DNA of 64,000 nt, taken from contig CM030931.1 of assembly GCA_018136815.1 (NCBI GenBank), positions 5,152,148 through 5,216,147 on the forward strand. The letters run 5' to 3'. Position 1 is the stretch's first letter, and each line of letters begins with the position of its first letter. A model generated the notes under the pieces. It saw nothing but the letters and a program-made list of their open reading frames with translations, was not told where the DNA came from and ran no database searches. Shown piece after piece: positions 40,436 through 50,858 of the stretch. Made by a program: the position numbers and the translations under genes. Source of the stretch: Isochrysis galbana. Its lineage: Eukaryota > Haptophyta > Isochrysidales > Isochrysidaceae.

Positions 40436-43400
40436 ATGCCACACGAGGCGACCCCACTCACACGACTGCGTCCCGAGGAGGTCCCCGCGATCCGGCGCGA
40501 CCCAGTGGACCCCAAGGCGCGGCTGGCTGCGGAGCCCATCGTTGAGGCTATCCGCACCGGTGGCGAGCCCGCCCTCCGCTCGTATGCAGAGAAGTTTGGA
40601 GAGCTGACTGAAGGAGCGCCTCTCCTCCTCGAGAGAGAGAAGGAGCTGAAGGCCGCCTGGGAGTCCATCTCGCAGGAGCAGCGGAACTGCCTCTCGCGTA
40701 CGGCGCAGCGAATTCGCCACTTTGCGCGCTCGCAGCTCGCTTCCGCGCAGGAGATCTCCGTGCCCATCCCCGGAGGAGAGGCCGGCCACACGCTAGCGCC
40801 AGTCGAGGCCGCAGGGTGCTATGCTCCCGGAGGGAGGTACCCACTACCCTCGACGGTGCTGATGACGGCGGTGACCGCGCGGGTGGCTGGGTGCTCACGC
40901 GTCGTTGTCGCCTCACCACGGCCCACAGCCATCACGCTTGCCGCCGCCTACATCGCTGAGGCGGACGTGCTCATTCCGGTTGGAGGCGCACAAGCCATCG
41001 CGGCGCTTGCGTACGGCGCTGGGCCGATTGGCGCGTGCGACGCTGTCGTCGGGCCAGGCAACATGTACGTCACTGCCGCCAAGTCACTCGTTGCTGGCCG
41101 CGTCGCCATAGACATGCTCGCTGGCCCATCCGAATGTCTCGTCATCGCGGACCATACCGCGTCGGCCAAGGTCGTCGCCGCGGACCTCCTCGCACAGGCA
41201 GAGCACGACCCGTCGGCGCTGCCGGCGCTGATTTGCCTGTCGGAGGATTTTGTTGACGCCGTCGACGCCGAGATCGCCATCCAGCTCGCCGAACTCGAGA
41301 CCAAGGAAACGGCCGCCGTCGCGCTCAAAAACGGCTACGCTGTCGTCGTTAAGGATATCGAGGCTGCATGCGAAATGTCGGACAGACTGGCGGTCGAGCA
41401 CGTTGAGCTACACGTGCAGGATGAGATGGTGCGCGTCGGCAAGACCCGCGACCGGGTCTAACCCCGTAGCGAGCCTTTGCGCAAGCGGTACCACGCGCTG
41501 CAAAAGATGGCGGCGCCTTGCGCTCACCTCCGGCTGCCGTTGGCTGCAGGCTGTTGCACGCAAGCTCAAGCACTACGGAGGACTCTTCGTTGGTTCAGGC
41601 GCTGCCGAGGTGTTGGGTGACTATGGCGCTGGTCCGAACCATACCCTCCCGACTGGCGGCACTGCGCGCTCGTACGGCGGTCTCTCAGGTTAGCGCGAGG
41701 TGGCACCGGAGGCGTAGGATGGCGGTCCGGGCGGGCGCGTGATTTGTCACCTCACGAACCACTGCGAGACAGCGTCGACCATGCGCACGAGGCGCGGAGG
41801 GGGCTTTACCTGCTTGTCAGGAGGGGCAGCTTGTCGGAAGGACAGTGCCGTGATGCACGAGCGCTTCCTGTGCCGCAAACTTATCGACTTGCTGAGAACT
41901 CTCCGCCTTCCCCACGTCTGCCATCAGTGTTCACCTTCCTACGCACGCGTACGTGGATGCGGGTCGACGATCCCCTTGCTGCGTGCACCATGATCGCCGA
42001 TGCCAAGGCGCTGGGCGAGATGGAGGGTCTCATGGGTCACGCTGCCGCAGCCGCCGTCCGGCTGCCGCGCCACAGTGGCAGCGGGGAGGCTCTGACCGGA
42101 TCCGCAGCGCTTAAGAAAAACCTCTCCACAAAGGACTGGGATACCAAGGGTAACCGCCTGCACTTCGCGCTGCCGAAAAAGGTATGCCTCTTTTACTCGA
42201 GCACCTAGTGACGCGATGGGCTTCCTGTGAGCCTCGATCTGAGTCTCCCGCACTCGCGCTGCGGCGAACGCCTTCTCAGCATCTTAACGTCAAGCTGATG
42301 CGCCTCTGACCCCGCTGCTTGGGCTTACTTCCCAGGGCCGCATCGCCGAGAAGTGCCTCAAGTTCTTGGCAGCGGCAGGGCTCGAGTACGATAGGCCTGA
42401 CCGTGTTGATGTGGCCCTTGTGCGCAACATGCCCATCACGATAATCTTCCTCCCTGCCGGCGACATTGCGCAGTACGTCGGCGAGGGAAACGTGGACCTC
42501 GGCATCACAGGTGAGCCGCGATGCGGTGGGGCGTAGTAGGACCATGGTAGGACGTCACGCATTCGCAAAGCAGCCGGACTACGTATGCCTTTCCTTGGCC
42601 GTGTACTTTGCCTTTCCTTGGCCGTGTACTTGGCGAGCCCGCGTGGTCGCCCGTATTCCACCTGCGGCTTCCCCGGCCGATGTTGCGCGCGACCACAGGA
42701 GAGGACATCATCGCCGAGGCCGGCGTCTCGGTGCAGAAGGAGATGCAGCTCGGATTCGGCAAGTGCCGCCTGTCGCTCCTGGTGCCAAATGAGCACCGGG
42801 ATGCTCGGCCTGCCGACTATGCTGGCCACCGTATCGTCACATCGTTCCCCGAGGTGGCCAAGGCCTACTTCGCTCCGTTGGACGCCGCCGCCGGCGTAAA
42901 GACCTCGATCAAGTTCGTGTCCGGCTCCGTTGAGGCCGCGTGTAAGCTCGGGCTCGCCGACGCGGTCATTGACCTGGTCGAGACCGGTACCACCATGCGC
43001 GCGGCTGGGCTCTGCGAGCTTGTTTCACTCCTCGAGACACAGGTGCGGTCGCGTGGTGGCTTAAGTGTTGAGGTCGAGGGCCTTCCGGACTAAGCCTTCT
43101 CAACTGTGGCTGCTCAGCTTGTCTTTCACATCACCATGATCTCCCTTTACTGCTTTCATTGCAGGCGGTGCTCATCTCCAACCCGCACTCGCCGCACCGC
43201 GAGCTCATTACAATGATCAAGGCCCGTATCCAGGGCCATCTCGATTCCACAAAGTGAGCCGCAACTGCGCCCGGGGCCATCCGTGTGCGCCCTTTGCGGC
43301 ATGTCGCACTTACTTCGATCTGCCCATTGCACCCATTGTTCTGTGCTCTCCTCGGATCCGACCCGGGTGCACTCCTGCCATTGCAGATACGAGCTGATCC

Positions 43401-43794
43401 AGTATAATGCCTCGCGCGCCATCCTGCCTGAGTGCATCAAGCTGACCCCAGGCAAGAAGTCGCCAACCATCCAGCCGCTCGAGGACGCCGACTTTGTCGC
43501 CGTCTCTGCTATGGTACCCGTCAAGCAGGTGCGGCAACAACATGTGTGGCGTCAACACCCGGCCTCGGCCTTCGTGTTGGCGCTCCCATGCGACATGCCT
43601 CTCTGTCGCGTCCTTCCTTGGCTCAATGCCCACGTCACCCCACCTTCACGCCTCGGCCGCCGCTCGCTTGTGTGTCACCGCGTCAACCCACATGCCACCT
43701 TTGACGATGCCAGGTTGCCAAAATTGTTGACGCCCTCATTGCTGTCGGTGCAACTGACATTATGGTCTTCACCATCAAGGACTGCCGTGTTTGA
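40436..43794 (+). CDS. histidinol dehydrogenase - ATP phosphoribosyltransferase fusion
   Basis: Eight exons (40436-41428, 41550-41688, 41928-42181, 42336-42510, 42699-43042, 43165-43253, 43387-43528, 43714-43794) join in phase to 738 residues. Residues 1 to about 440 are histidinol dehydrogenase (last two oxidation steps of histidine synthesis): [25 protein letters not shown], the catalytic EH pair in [19 protein letters not shown] and a C-terminal GLMGHAAA with the zinc-ligand His. After a linker, [18 protein letters not shown] opens an ATP phosphoribosyltransferase (first step of the pathway) with [14 protein letters not shown], the PRPP loop [12 protein letters not shown] and a long-form C-terminal regulatory domain ending FTIKDCRV. 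All introns are GT-AG. No stop, promoter-like tract or start separates the halves: exon 3 spans the junction. No targeting leader is seen on this start. Confidence 0.9.
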
Positions 43795-44994
43795 GCAGGC
43801 CCGCTCAAGCCCAACCAAGTTGCAAGGAAGCAAGATAGCAGACAATCCATTATCGCCGCGTGCTGACAAGTCGTGCCATCTATTTTCAATACTCCGTGAG
43901 CAGCCCGGGGATGGCGTCAGAGTGCATCATCTATTTATGCCTATTGTCATATTGCTGCCATTGAATCGCGGGCGTAACCCACAGCGTTGCGTGTTGTTGA
44001 CCCGTCAAGGGGGTGCGTCTAGCTGGGATCGTGGGCGACGCTCGTGCCACGATGCCCTCCCATGATGGGCGCGGGTGCCCTTGGATCGCCTCATAGCTTC
44101 TGTGGCAGATCCGCGCAGGATCGCTATTGTCCTAGCGGCGATTGGAGGTCGCCATCGGCTTGCGTATCGACTCAACGCGTCCTATCTTCAGGCTGGTCCT
44201 CAATAGTGGTGGACGCTCTCTGGTGCACATAGCGGCATCACTGTGCACACTCTCCGCATGGCGTGACGATGCATTTGCGACGTGGCTAGATGCTTGCATC
44301 ATTCCGTTGCAATTCGACGTCTTCGAGCGCATCCAGATAGTGGTCGGGTAAGCCTGGGCTTTGCCAAGGGCAATAACAGCTACCAGTATAAATAGAGACC
44401 CAAGGCAGCTTGTGGCGTTCACAATTCAGTCGGTGTTGTTGCCGAGGAGCTATGTGCTTGTGTGCAACGCGCACGTACCAACTCTCTTGCTTTGTGAGCG
44501 CAGCGTCGAGCAGTCTCTAGCTACTAGCTACCGCCACGACCCACATACTAGACAGAGCAAGCCGCGAGTCATCTCGACCCGAGACCTGAGTAATATAAGG
44601 ATAAGCGGATAGATATAGATAGACTCCGAAACTCCGAAAAAGGAAGTACGGCGGCGATTCCACGGGAGCGGGGGGCGGCGCAGCCGCGAAGGCGAGAATG
44701 TCGCCAGGAGCCTCGGGTGGCGGCAGCGTGGTGGACGACGCGAGCGACTGCGGCGCGGGGAAAGGCGGCACGGGCGGCAGCATGGTGGACAACGATGTGG
44801 ACGCTAAGGGGCCCGCGGGGAGTGTTGGTAGTGGTGGTGGTGTGGATGGAGCTGTGGATCTTTACCGCCAGCCAATGAATGAACATATGGGGTGGGGAGG
44901 GACGAGGAGGGGCCAGGAGACGTCGAGCTCGGGCATCGGGCAGCGGGTATGGACAGGACAGGAGGCGGGGTGGGATCAGGCGGGTCGTTGTATT
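43795..44994. other. 3' flank, no firm gene
   Basis: Follows the histidine gene. A plus-strand frame at 44142-44351 (includes DSTRPIFRLVLNSGG and WLDACIIPLQFDVF) looks somewhat protein-like and ends at a TAA, but I see no supporting exon. TATAAATA occurs at 44386. Gly-rich frames at 44517-44997 are composition effects. Confidence 0.3.
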
Positions 44995-45464
44995 TAGGCC
45001 TAGGTAGAAATATGTAGTTTTTCTTGCCTAAATATGTAGTAAAAATATGTCGAAATATGTAGGAAATCCGCCCAAATTATTTGCCAAATATGTAGAAAAT
45101 ATGTAGTGAAAGAATGTCCCTCTCCCTTGCCGCTCCCACTGCCCCGCTCTCGCTCTCGCTCTCGCTCTCGCTCTCCCTCTCCCTCGCCGCTCGCTCTCTC
45201 TCGCTCTCTCTCTCGCTCTCCCTCTCCCTCTCCCTCTCTCTCGCTCCCCCTCTCGCCCCGCGCGCTCTCGCGAACTCCCACTTGCGACCCCCCCCCCGGC
45301 GTAACGTCCATAATTAGTATGTAAACCCCCCCTCCGTACGCCATGTACGCGCCCAAATATGCAGTAAATATGTGAACCATGCACAAATATGTGATCGATA
45401 TGTATTCCGGAAAATTTGACCCAAATATGTAGTTCAATATGTCACATATTTCTACCTAGGCCTA
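44995..45464. mobile_element. 470-bp hAT-like MITE with 8-bp target duplication
   Basis: Terminal inverted repeats TAGGCCTAGGTAGAAATATG at 44995 and, reversed, at 45464. The exact 8-bp direct repeat GTTGTATT flanks it (44987-44994 and 45465-45472). Many AATATGTAG/ATATGTGA subterminal repeats lie near both ends, as is usual for transposase binding sites of hAT elements. The centre is a CT microsatellite. It shares the TAGGCC tip with the hAT element at 59856-61089. Confidence 0.85.
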
Positions 45465-45707
45465 GTTGTATTCAGTATTCAGGCCTTTTGCCTTTTGGCA
45501 TGAATATTTCGGCATGAGCACGAGCCTTCCTCGTCATGTGCCGTCTTCTATGTTCGTCGTGGTCACGCAAGGCATGCAGATTCGGATTCTCCCTGGGCTC
45601 AAGTCCCGGTTCGACGATTTTCGTCTCGAAATTCAAAGATTTTATATTTGAGTTTTATTTTTATTGTGACTTGTTACGGTAATTGTCCACGCGTTTAAGG
45701 TAAGAAA

Positions 45708-46366
45708 TGGAGGTGTCGGAATTCGATACCGGAGAGAGAGAAGACCAACGTGGCGTAGCCGCGGGTACGGAGGGGGTTACCATCCGGTCCGACAACGGCA
45801 GGTCGGTCCGAAGCGTGTTCGACCATGACGCAAGCGTCGCGGGGCAGTGCGGCCAACAGCTCGGTGGTCGGTGGTCACGACCGAGGGAGGCACCCCGGGG
45901 ACAATGAGCGCGGACACCCTTAAAGATCCCAACGAAAGAGAGTCATCGAGAAACGGAGAACCTACGAGCCCCCGCCCTCAATGGCGGAGAAGAGCAATTA
46001 GGGCCGAGGAACTAGTCACCAAACAATTCTTCAGAAAGTTCACTCCTAGACACGCGAGCGGCGACAACAACGACGAGCGGGGCGACCCTAGCCACGACCG
46101 CCACTCCATATCAATCGTGGCGACACTCGAAACATTCGAAGGCTCGGGACTGGAACTAGCCTGAGTCTGAGCCACTTGGCTGGATTGTCGGTCGCGCGCC
46201 CGAGATAGAAGAGGCGGCGGACGCGGCCGGACGAGTCGGAGTACGACAACAGACAACAGCAGTAGTCCAGACAGAATGACGGGCATCCACTAACTACGTC
46301 GCCATCGCACCGGCGATACCCACACAGGTGCGGCTGCGCATCGAGCCGCGATGAGGGGACATGCAT
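45708..46366 (-). mobile_element. rearranged fragments of the methyltransferase-bearing gypsy family
   Basis: 45708-45890 matches the intact element at about 34112-34292 (protease region). 46055-46366 matches about 34990-35275 (end of the methyltransferase-like domain), with several small deletions. Between them are 160 bases not found in the intact copy. The fragments show that the family carrying this domain has more than one copy and that older copies decay. Confidence 0.75.
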
Positions 46367-46540
46367 GGTGAGCGATGAGCGATCGCGACTTCATTCTTCG
46401 CCGCGCGGGAGGAGTTTGTTCATCGTGTGATTCCGGAGTATTTATTTACGTTAGTTTTCTCAGCCCCAGGGTCGTTGGTTTTGGGTTTCTTGTGGGTGAT
46501 TTTGTAGCCGCTTCGGCGAGTGAGTCCCTCCGCGTTACCC

Positions 46541-46722
46541 TGCGTCGCTCACGCTAAACGAGGCAAGGGGGCGGGCCGGGGCGCCGAGAGAGCGTGCTCG
46601 GGTGGGGCATAGTTTTAATTGTGATTGTAGCGCAGCATTTCCACACCTTTGGCCTTTGGTGGTGACGCGCGTCGTGGGCGTGGGCATCTGGGCATCGGCA
46701 TGGGGAAGCAGGAGAGCCCCTC
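46541..46722 (-). pseudogene. inverted partial copy of the helicase 5' end
   Basis: Read on the minus strand, this matches the plus-strand segment about 47723-47871 (untranslated leader and first ~45 codons of the helicase). Small insertions and a TAA after CTACAATCACAAT break the frame. The two copies lie about 1 kb apart in opposite directions. Confidence 0.8.
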
Positions 46723-47722
46723 CGCGTTACCCCGCGAGTCCCCCCCCAGGTTTTCGAGTCTTCTATACCCCGACCCCGAGAGCCCGCGAGTCAACGAGTC
46801 AATACAAGTCAAGCACGCGCCTGAGCCACCGAGCCACCCCCAGTCGCCTGCCACCTGCCACAACCCCCCATAAGCCTCCTTTCGCAATTCCGCGCCTCTC
46901 CGTGCGTCGTTCGCAATGCCCGTAGTCACTTCCAGCATGAGTCCCGAGGAAAGCTCCATGAGCTCCCCACAAGAACCGCGTTCCGCGCTAGCTCTAGCTG
47001 CCGGCGCGCCCTCGCGGCCCTCGCAGGCAATCTCCAAAAAAAAAATCTGAAAAGATTCTAGGCTCTCGGCTCGCAGGTCGCAGGCAATCTCCAAAACTGA
47101 GATCAGCCTCGCTCTGACAATATCCCCCCCACCGATACCTGTATTTGGCCTGTATTTGGTCTGTAATGCATGCTGCATTTTCTGTAATTCTGTTACCCGG
47201 CTCTGTATTTCCCATCTAGCATCTAGGGTCGTGGGTCCAGAGTCCAGAGCCGCGTGCGCGGTAAGAACACTACGAAGTCTTTTTGTTGCTTGTAGTGAAC
47301 AAAAAGTTGTTCTACAGCCACTGCACATCAGAGGAGAGGGGGGAGGGGGAGGGGAGCGCGGTCAATGTACACACGGTGGGCCGCCAGTTGGCCCTACAAG
47401 TGGATGACCTCTGTCATGGAGAGAAAAACAAAATGGGGTTTTTTTGTGGCCACACCGCCGCGTCCCGCGCGCTTAGGCTGGATGGCGCGCTTGTGGGACG
47501 GATTGCGTCCGAGCGCGCGCACGCATGGCGCGCGGCGTGTGTGGTGTGTGCTGCGCGAGCGCGCGCGCGCAGGAGTACGCGCGCGGGGGTTGGAGCGCGC
47601 GAGCGCGTGAACGTGACCAACCAGACGTCCGTGTGCGATCCGAGCCTTCCTGCCCGCTTCCCTCTCTGTTCCCCTCTCTCTCCTGCCTCCCCCCGCCTCT
47701 CCTCGCCCCCCACCGCTCCTCC
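46723..47722. other. region upstream of the helicase gene, no gene seen
   Basis: Contains two copies of GCAGGCAATCTCCAAAA (about 47023 and 47079), a TATTTCCCATCTAG string, GC dinucleotide runs at 47500-47600, and a CT-rich tract (47645-47735) directly before the helicase start. Confidence 0.4.
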
Positions 47723-47736
47723 CCTGCTGCTTCCCC

Positions 47737-49353
47737 ATGCCAATGCCCACGCCCACGACGCGCGTCACCAAAGGTGTGGAGATGCTACGCTGCAATTACA
47801 ACTACGCCCCACCCGAGCACGCCCTCTCGGCGCCCCGGCCCGCCCCCCTTGCCCCGTTTAGCGTGAGCGACGCACTTCCGACTCTCCTGGAGCACAGCCA
47901 CTCCCTTGTCGCCCAGCACACCTACATCAGCTCCATCAGCGACGGCGAGCGCCGCGCTTGGCCCTTCGTGAAAACCGGCTCACTTTTGGTGAGCACCGGC
48001 ATGCAGGCCCGCCCGGGCGTCGAGTTGCGACCTTTCCAGCGCCGCGCCCTTGATCAGGTGCTGGTGCACCGCAATGACGGGTCGTCCCCCCTTGCTCTCT
48101 CGGGGCTCGTGAAGATGCCGTGCGGAGCGGGCAAGACCCTCTGGTCGCTTTGGCTCGCCATGGAGCTGCAGACATTCACCCTCATCGTCACACAGAGCGT
48201 CATGGCCAGCGTCCACTGGAGCGAGCAGCTTCACAAGTTCTTCAAGCCGCCCTCAAGGGGTGTCCTAGTCCTGCGCCACGACGGGGGGGACATGGCCGCC
48301 ACAACCGACCGGCTGCTCGACGTGAATGGCAAGTGCCGCCCGGGCATCGTCATCTGCACCTACCAGGCGCTAAACTCGCCGCAGGACACCGAAATGGAAA
48401 GCTTCCTCGCACTGCTGCGCGCCTTGCCGCATGGCCTGCTCGTGCTCGACGACCCCGCCGTCGCGGATCCAGTCGGGAGCGTGCTCGACATCCCCTCCTT
48501 CTGCACGCTCGCCACCTCCGCCACCTTCCACCGCGAGGACGAGCGCATGGACCTGCTACCGCTGCGCGTCGGCCCTGTCGTGGCCAACGTCGACCGCGGC
48601 GAGCTGCTCCAGCACGGCTTCATCGCGCCCATTCGGCGCGTCGAGGTCCTCGTCCCCTCGTGCGGCACCGATCCTGTGCGCCAGGCGCCCAAGCTGCTCG
48701 CGCTCCTCGGCATCGTGCGTCACCACGCGCTCTGTGGACAAAAGCAGCTCGTCTTCTGCGACGATTTCGAGTCGCTCAAGTTCGTTTTCCGCCTTCTCTC
48801 GGGCACCTTCCGCGAGCAGATGCCGGTGGTCGGTCCGCTCAGCCAGGAGACTCCTGGCAAGGAGCGCTTGGCCATGCTTGAGCAGTTCCGCCGCAAGAGC
48901 GGTGCCGCCGTCTTCTGCCTGCTTCACTTGGCCGATACCTCGGTCGACCTGGTAGGCGCCAGCGTGCTCGTGCAGGTGAGCTGCGTCACCGCCTCCAAGA
49001 ATCAGGAGGTCGAGCGCACCGGCCGCATCCAGCGCCCCAGTGTCTGCGCGGAGCACGTGGCGTACACACTCGTCGCGCGCGGCTCCGTCGAGCAGAGCAA
49101 CGTCCTTAAGCGCCGCAAGTGCATGCAGGACGAAGGCTACGACACACAGGTCTGCCACCTGGCTGAGATCAAGCACGTGCCCGGCCCGGAGGATCCCAAG
49201 CTCGTCGAGGACGCTCTCCAGGAGAGTGGAATGACGGCGTGCGCCGCGGAGGAGTCTAGGCCAGCCCCAAAGCGCTCATGCCTGAGGGAGCGCATCGCGC
49301 AAGGTAAGCGTGTTGTTATCCGTCCCGAGGATCCGAACCCCCACCGAATGTAA
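47737..49353 (+). CDS. XPB/Rad25-like superfamily 2 helicase with altered motif II
   Basis: One uninterrupted frame of 538 residues. The core follows XPB: ELRPFQRRAL, motif I PCGAGKTL (128-135), ICTYQAL (motif Ib), TSATFHREDERMDLLP (motif III region, 260), GFIAPIRRVEV, KQLVFCDDFESLKF (motif IV), PLSQETPGKERL, LADTSVDLVGASVLVQVSC (motif V) and EVERTGRIQRP (motif VI, 425-434). Motif II, DEVH in XPB, reads LDDPA (237-241): the catalytic Glu is Asp and the last two residues differ. XPB is the TFIIH translocase, normally near 780 residues; the N-terminal damage-recognition part is largely missing here. This looks like a divergent, perhaps ATPase-impaired paralog. A good splice donor (CAAGGTAAGC, 49302) near the end allows a different C-terminus, with an open frame after an acceptor near 49504. 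Confidence 0.82.
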   Translation: MPMPTPTTRVTKGVEMLRCNYNYAPPEHALSAPRPAPLAPFSVSDALPTLLEHSHSLVAQHTYISSISDGERRAWPFVKTGSLLVSTGMQARPGVELRPFQRRALDQVLVHRNDGSSPLALSGLVKMPCGAGKTLWSLWLAMELQTFTLIVTQSVMASVHWSEQLHKFFKPPSRGVLVLRHDGGDMAATTDRLLDVNGKCRPGIVICTYQALNSPQDTEMESFLALLRALPHGLLVLDDPAVADPVGSVLDIPSFCTLATSATFHREDERMDLLPLRVGPVVANVDRGELLQHGFIAPIRRVEVLVPSCGTDPVRQAPKLLALLGIVRHHALCGQKQLVFCDDFESLKFVFRLLSGTFREQMPVVGPLSQETPGKERLAMLEQFRRKSGAAVFCLLHLADTSVDLVGASVLVQVSCVTASKNQEVERTGRIQRPSVCAEHVAYTLVARGSVEQSNVLKRRKCMQDEGYDTQVCHLAEIKHVPGPEDPKLVEDALQESGMTACAAEESRPAPKRSCLRERIAQGKRVVIRPEDPNPHRM

Positions 49354-50094
49354 TCTAATACTGTCGGTGGGGGTGTCGTGTGATGTTTTGCGCCCCGACG
49401 ACCCCCCCCCCCCCTCCCTCGAACACCGAGTTGGCTGCGAATCCAAAAATTTCTGTGGGGGCTTGTGCCGTGAGCTATGGGCCCTCGGTCTTGTGCAAAG
49501 GCAGCCGAGCAACCCGTGGTGAAGAGGATGACGTGCAAGGTGGCCGGCGTTGGTCATGCTTGCGTATCGAGAGAGAATGGCGGGAGTGAAGAGAAGTAGG
49601 GGAGGAGAAGGGGGGGGGGGGGGGAGCCCGTGCTCCCCGAACAAAGGCAAGCGGCAGTGTCTCTTCTTGGGGCCGCCCCAATGGCAAATCGAAATAAAAA
49701 CTTCTGAAGGAAGATTTCGGGGCTAATGGCATAAAAAAAACTTCTTGAAGATGCCCGCTAAGCTACTGTTTCTCACTCACACCCTCCCGTGGTCATGCCG
49801 AGATCGCCTTTTACCCTCACCTTTACTCTCCCTTCCCGCTCCCCCCTCGGTCCTTTTTCTTCGGTTTCGAGGGGCGCGTCGTCGGCCCGTGTACACTACT
49901 TCGGGCCTCGCGTTGGGGGTTGGGGGGAGGGGTGGGGCAGGCCTATTGCGTTGGTATGTTGGCATTTGGTGTCCAAGGGCTGTGTGCTCACTGCTCGCCC
50001 TCGTGTGGGGGCCCGGCCTTTCGGCCTCCTCCGGTGGGTTGCAGGGCGCGTTTGGGGCGCTTCGTCTCCCGCGCCCGGTTTTTGTCCCTGATGC
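49354..50094. other. intergenic, no firm gene
   Basis: May hold a last exon of the helicase (about 49505-49595 plus). Otherwise homopolymer C and G runs and an AT-rich stretch with A-runs followed by CTTGAAGATGCC (about 49735), similar to 1158-1182. No gene recognised. Confidence 0.35.
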
Positions 50095-50520
50095 TCAACT
50101 AAGTTTATACTTGGTTCGCCCATGGGGGGGCACGAGCCCCCCCCTCTCTCCACTCCTCCCCTGCCGTGGGGGAGGAACCACCCATCCTCCTGGCATGCCT
50201 GATGGCTTGCCAGGAGGCCACTGCCCTGCTGACCCACTCTCTCCCTGACAGGCTCGCCTGATTCGCGCGTCCTGGCCCCTCGTGGCCAGCCCATCGCTCC
50301 AACCCCCCCTCCCCCCTTGTTCGACAGGCAGACAGGTGCAGAGTGGGGGCCCCTGAGGCCCAGGAGCGCCAGCGAGGGAGAGGCAGGGGAGGCCAGGGCC
50401 CAGCCCCAGCCTCCTCTGCCTGTCGCAGGCGCGCCATCGCGCGTGCCTGCAGGAGAGGGGAGAGAGAGCGCGGAGAAGGGGGTGGGCGGAGCGAGAGCTC
50501 CGCTCACCGGAAAATAGGTA
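50095..50520 (+). repeat. GC-rich dispersed repeat, 'TATACTTGG' family
   Basis: Begins CAACTAAGTTTATACTTGGT, then CGCCCATGGGGGGGCACGAG, short GC hairpins and a block GCCCAGCCCCAGCCTCC. It matches the copy at 718-1135. The repeat at 51347-51765 has the same order of parts (CAACCTACTTTTATAAGTGG, GGGGCC..CGCGCCCCCC, GAGCCCCAGCCTCC) and is probably a distant relative. Confidence 0.65.
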
Positions 50521-50858
50521 AGTCCCGCACCTGTTTACAGGATAAGTCGGGACCGAGGCCGCCGCCAGCCCGGTAGGCATAGGAGGAAGGGGGGAACGGA
50601 TCACCGGGGGGGGGGCGCGGGCCACCGACCATATCTAAGCCCTTTTCCCCTATCCCCCTAGTAGTGCACGGGGGGAGTCGCCTGATGGCGGGGGGGAAAG
50701 GGCCGGGGGAGTGGGGGTGTAGAAAGTTTCCTACGTGAGTAGAAAGTAGAGGATGCACGGCCGCGTGTGCGGTGAGACTATTAAGAAATTAATTAATTTT
50801 GTCCCTGATGCGCTCTGTTCAGTTTTGTTCGCTCGTCTGAAATGAGCTCTATTTTCAA
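50521..50858. repeat. second dispersed repeat and AT-rich junction
   Basis: 50630-50695 matches 15695-15775 (ATCTAAGCCC, CTATCCCCCTA, GTCGCCTGATGGCGG). It is followed by GAGACTATTAAGAAATTAAT, which is similar to GAGAATATTAAGAAG near 62275, after a LINE fragment. The block may therefore be LINE 3' untranslated sequence. Confidence 0.4.

Noticed and set aside
44383-44395. TATAAATA as a core promoter
   Set aside because: No gene start that I can support follows on the plus strand within a normal distance.
48120-48955. Overlapping ORFs of 253 and 174 residues within the helicase
   Set aside because: Shadow frames of the helicase coding sequence, Arg/Ala/Ser-rich without domains.
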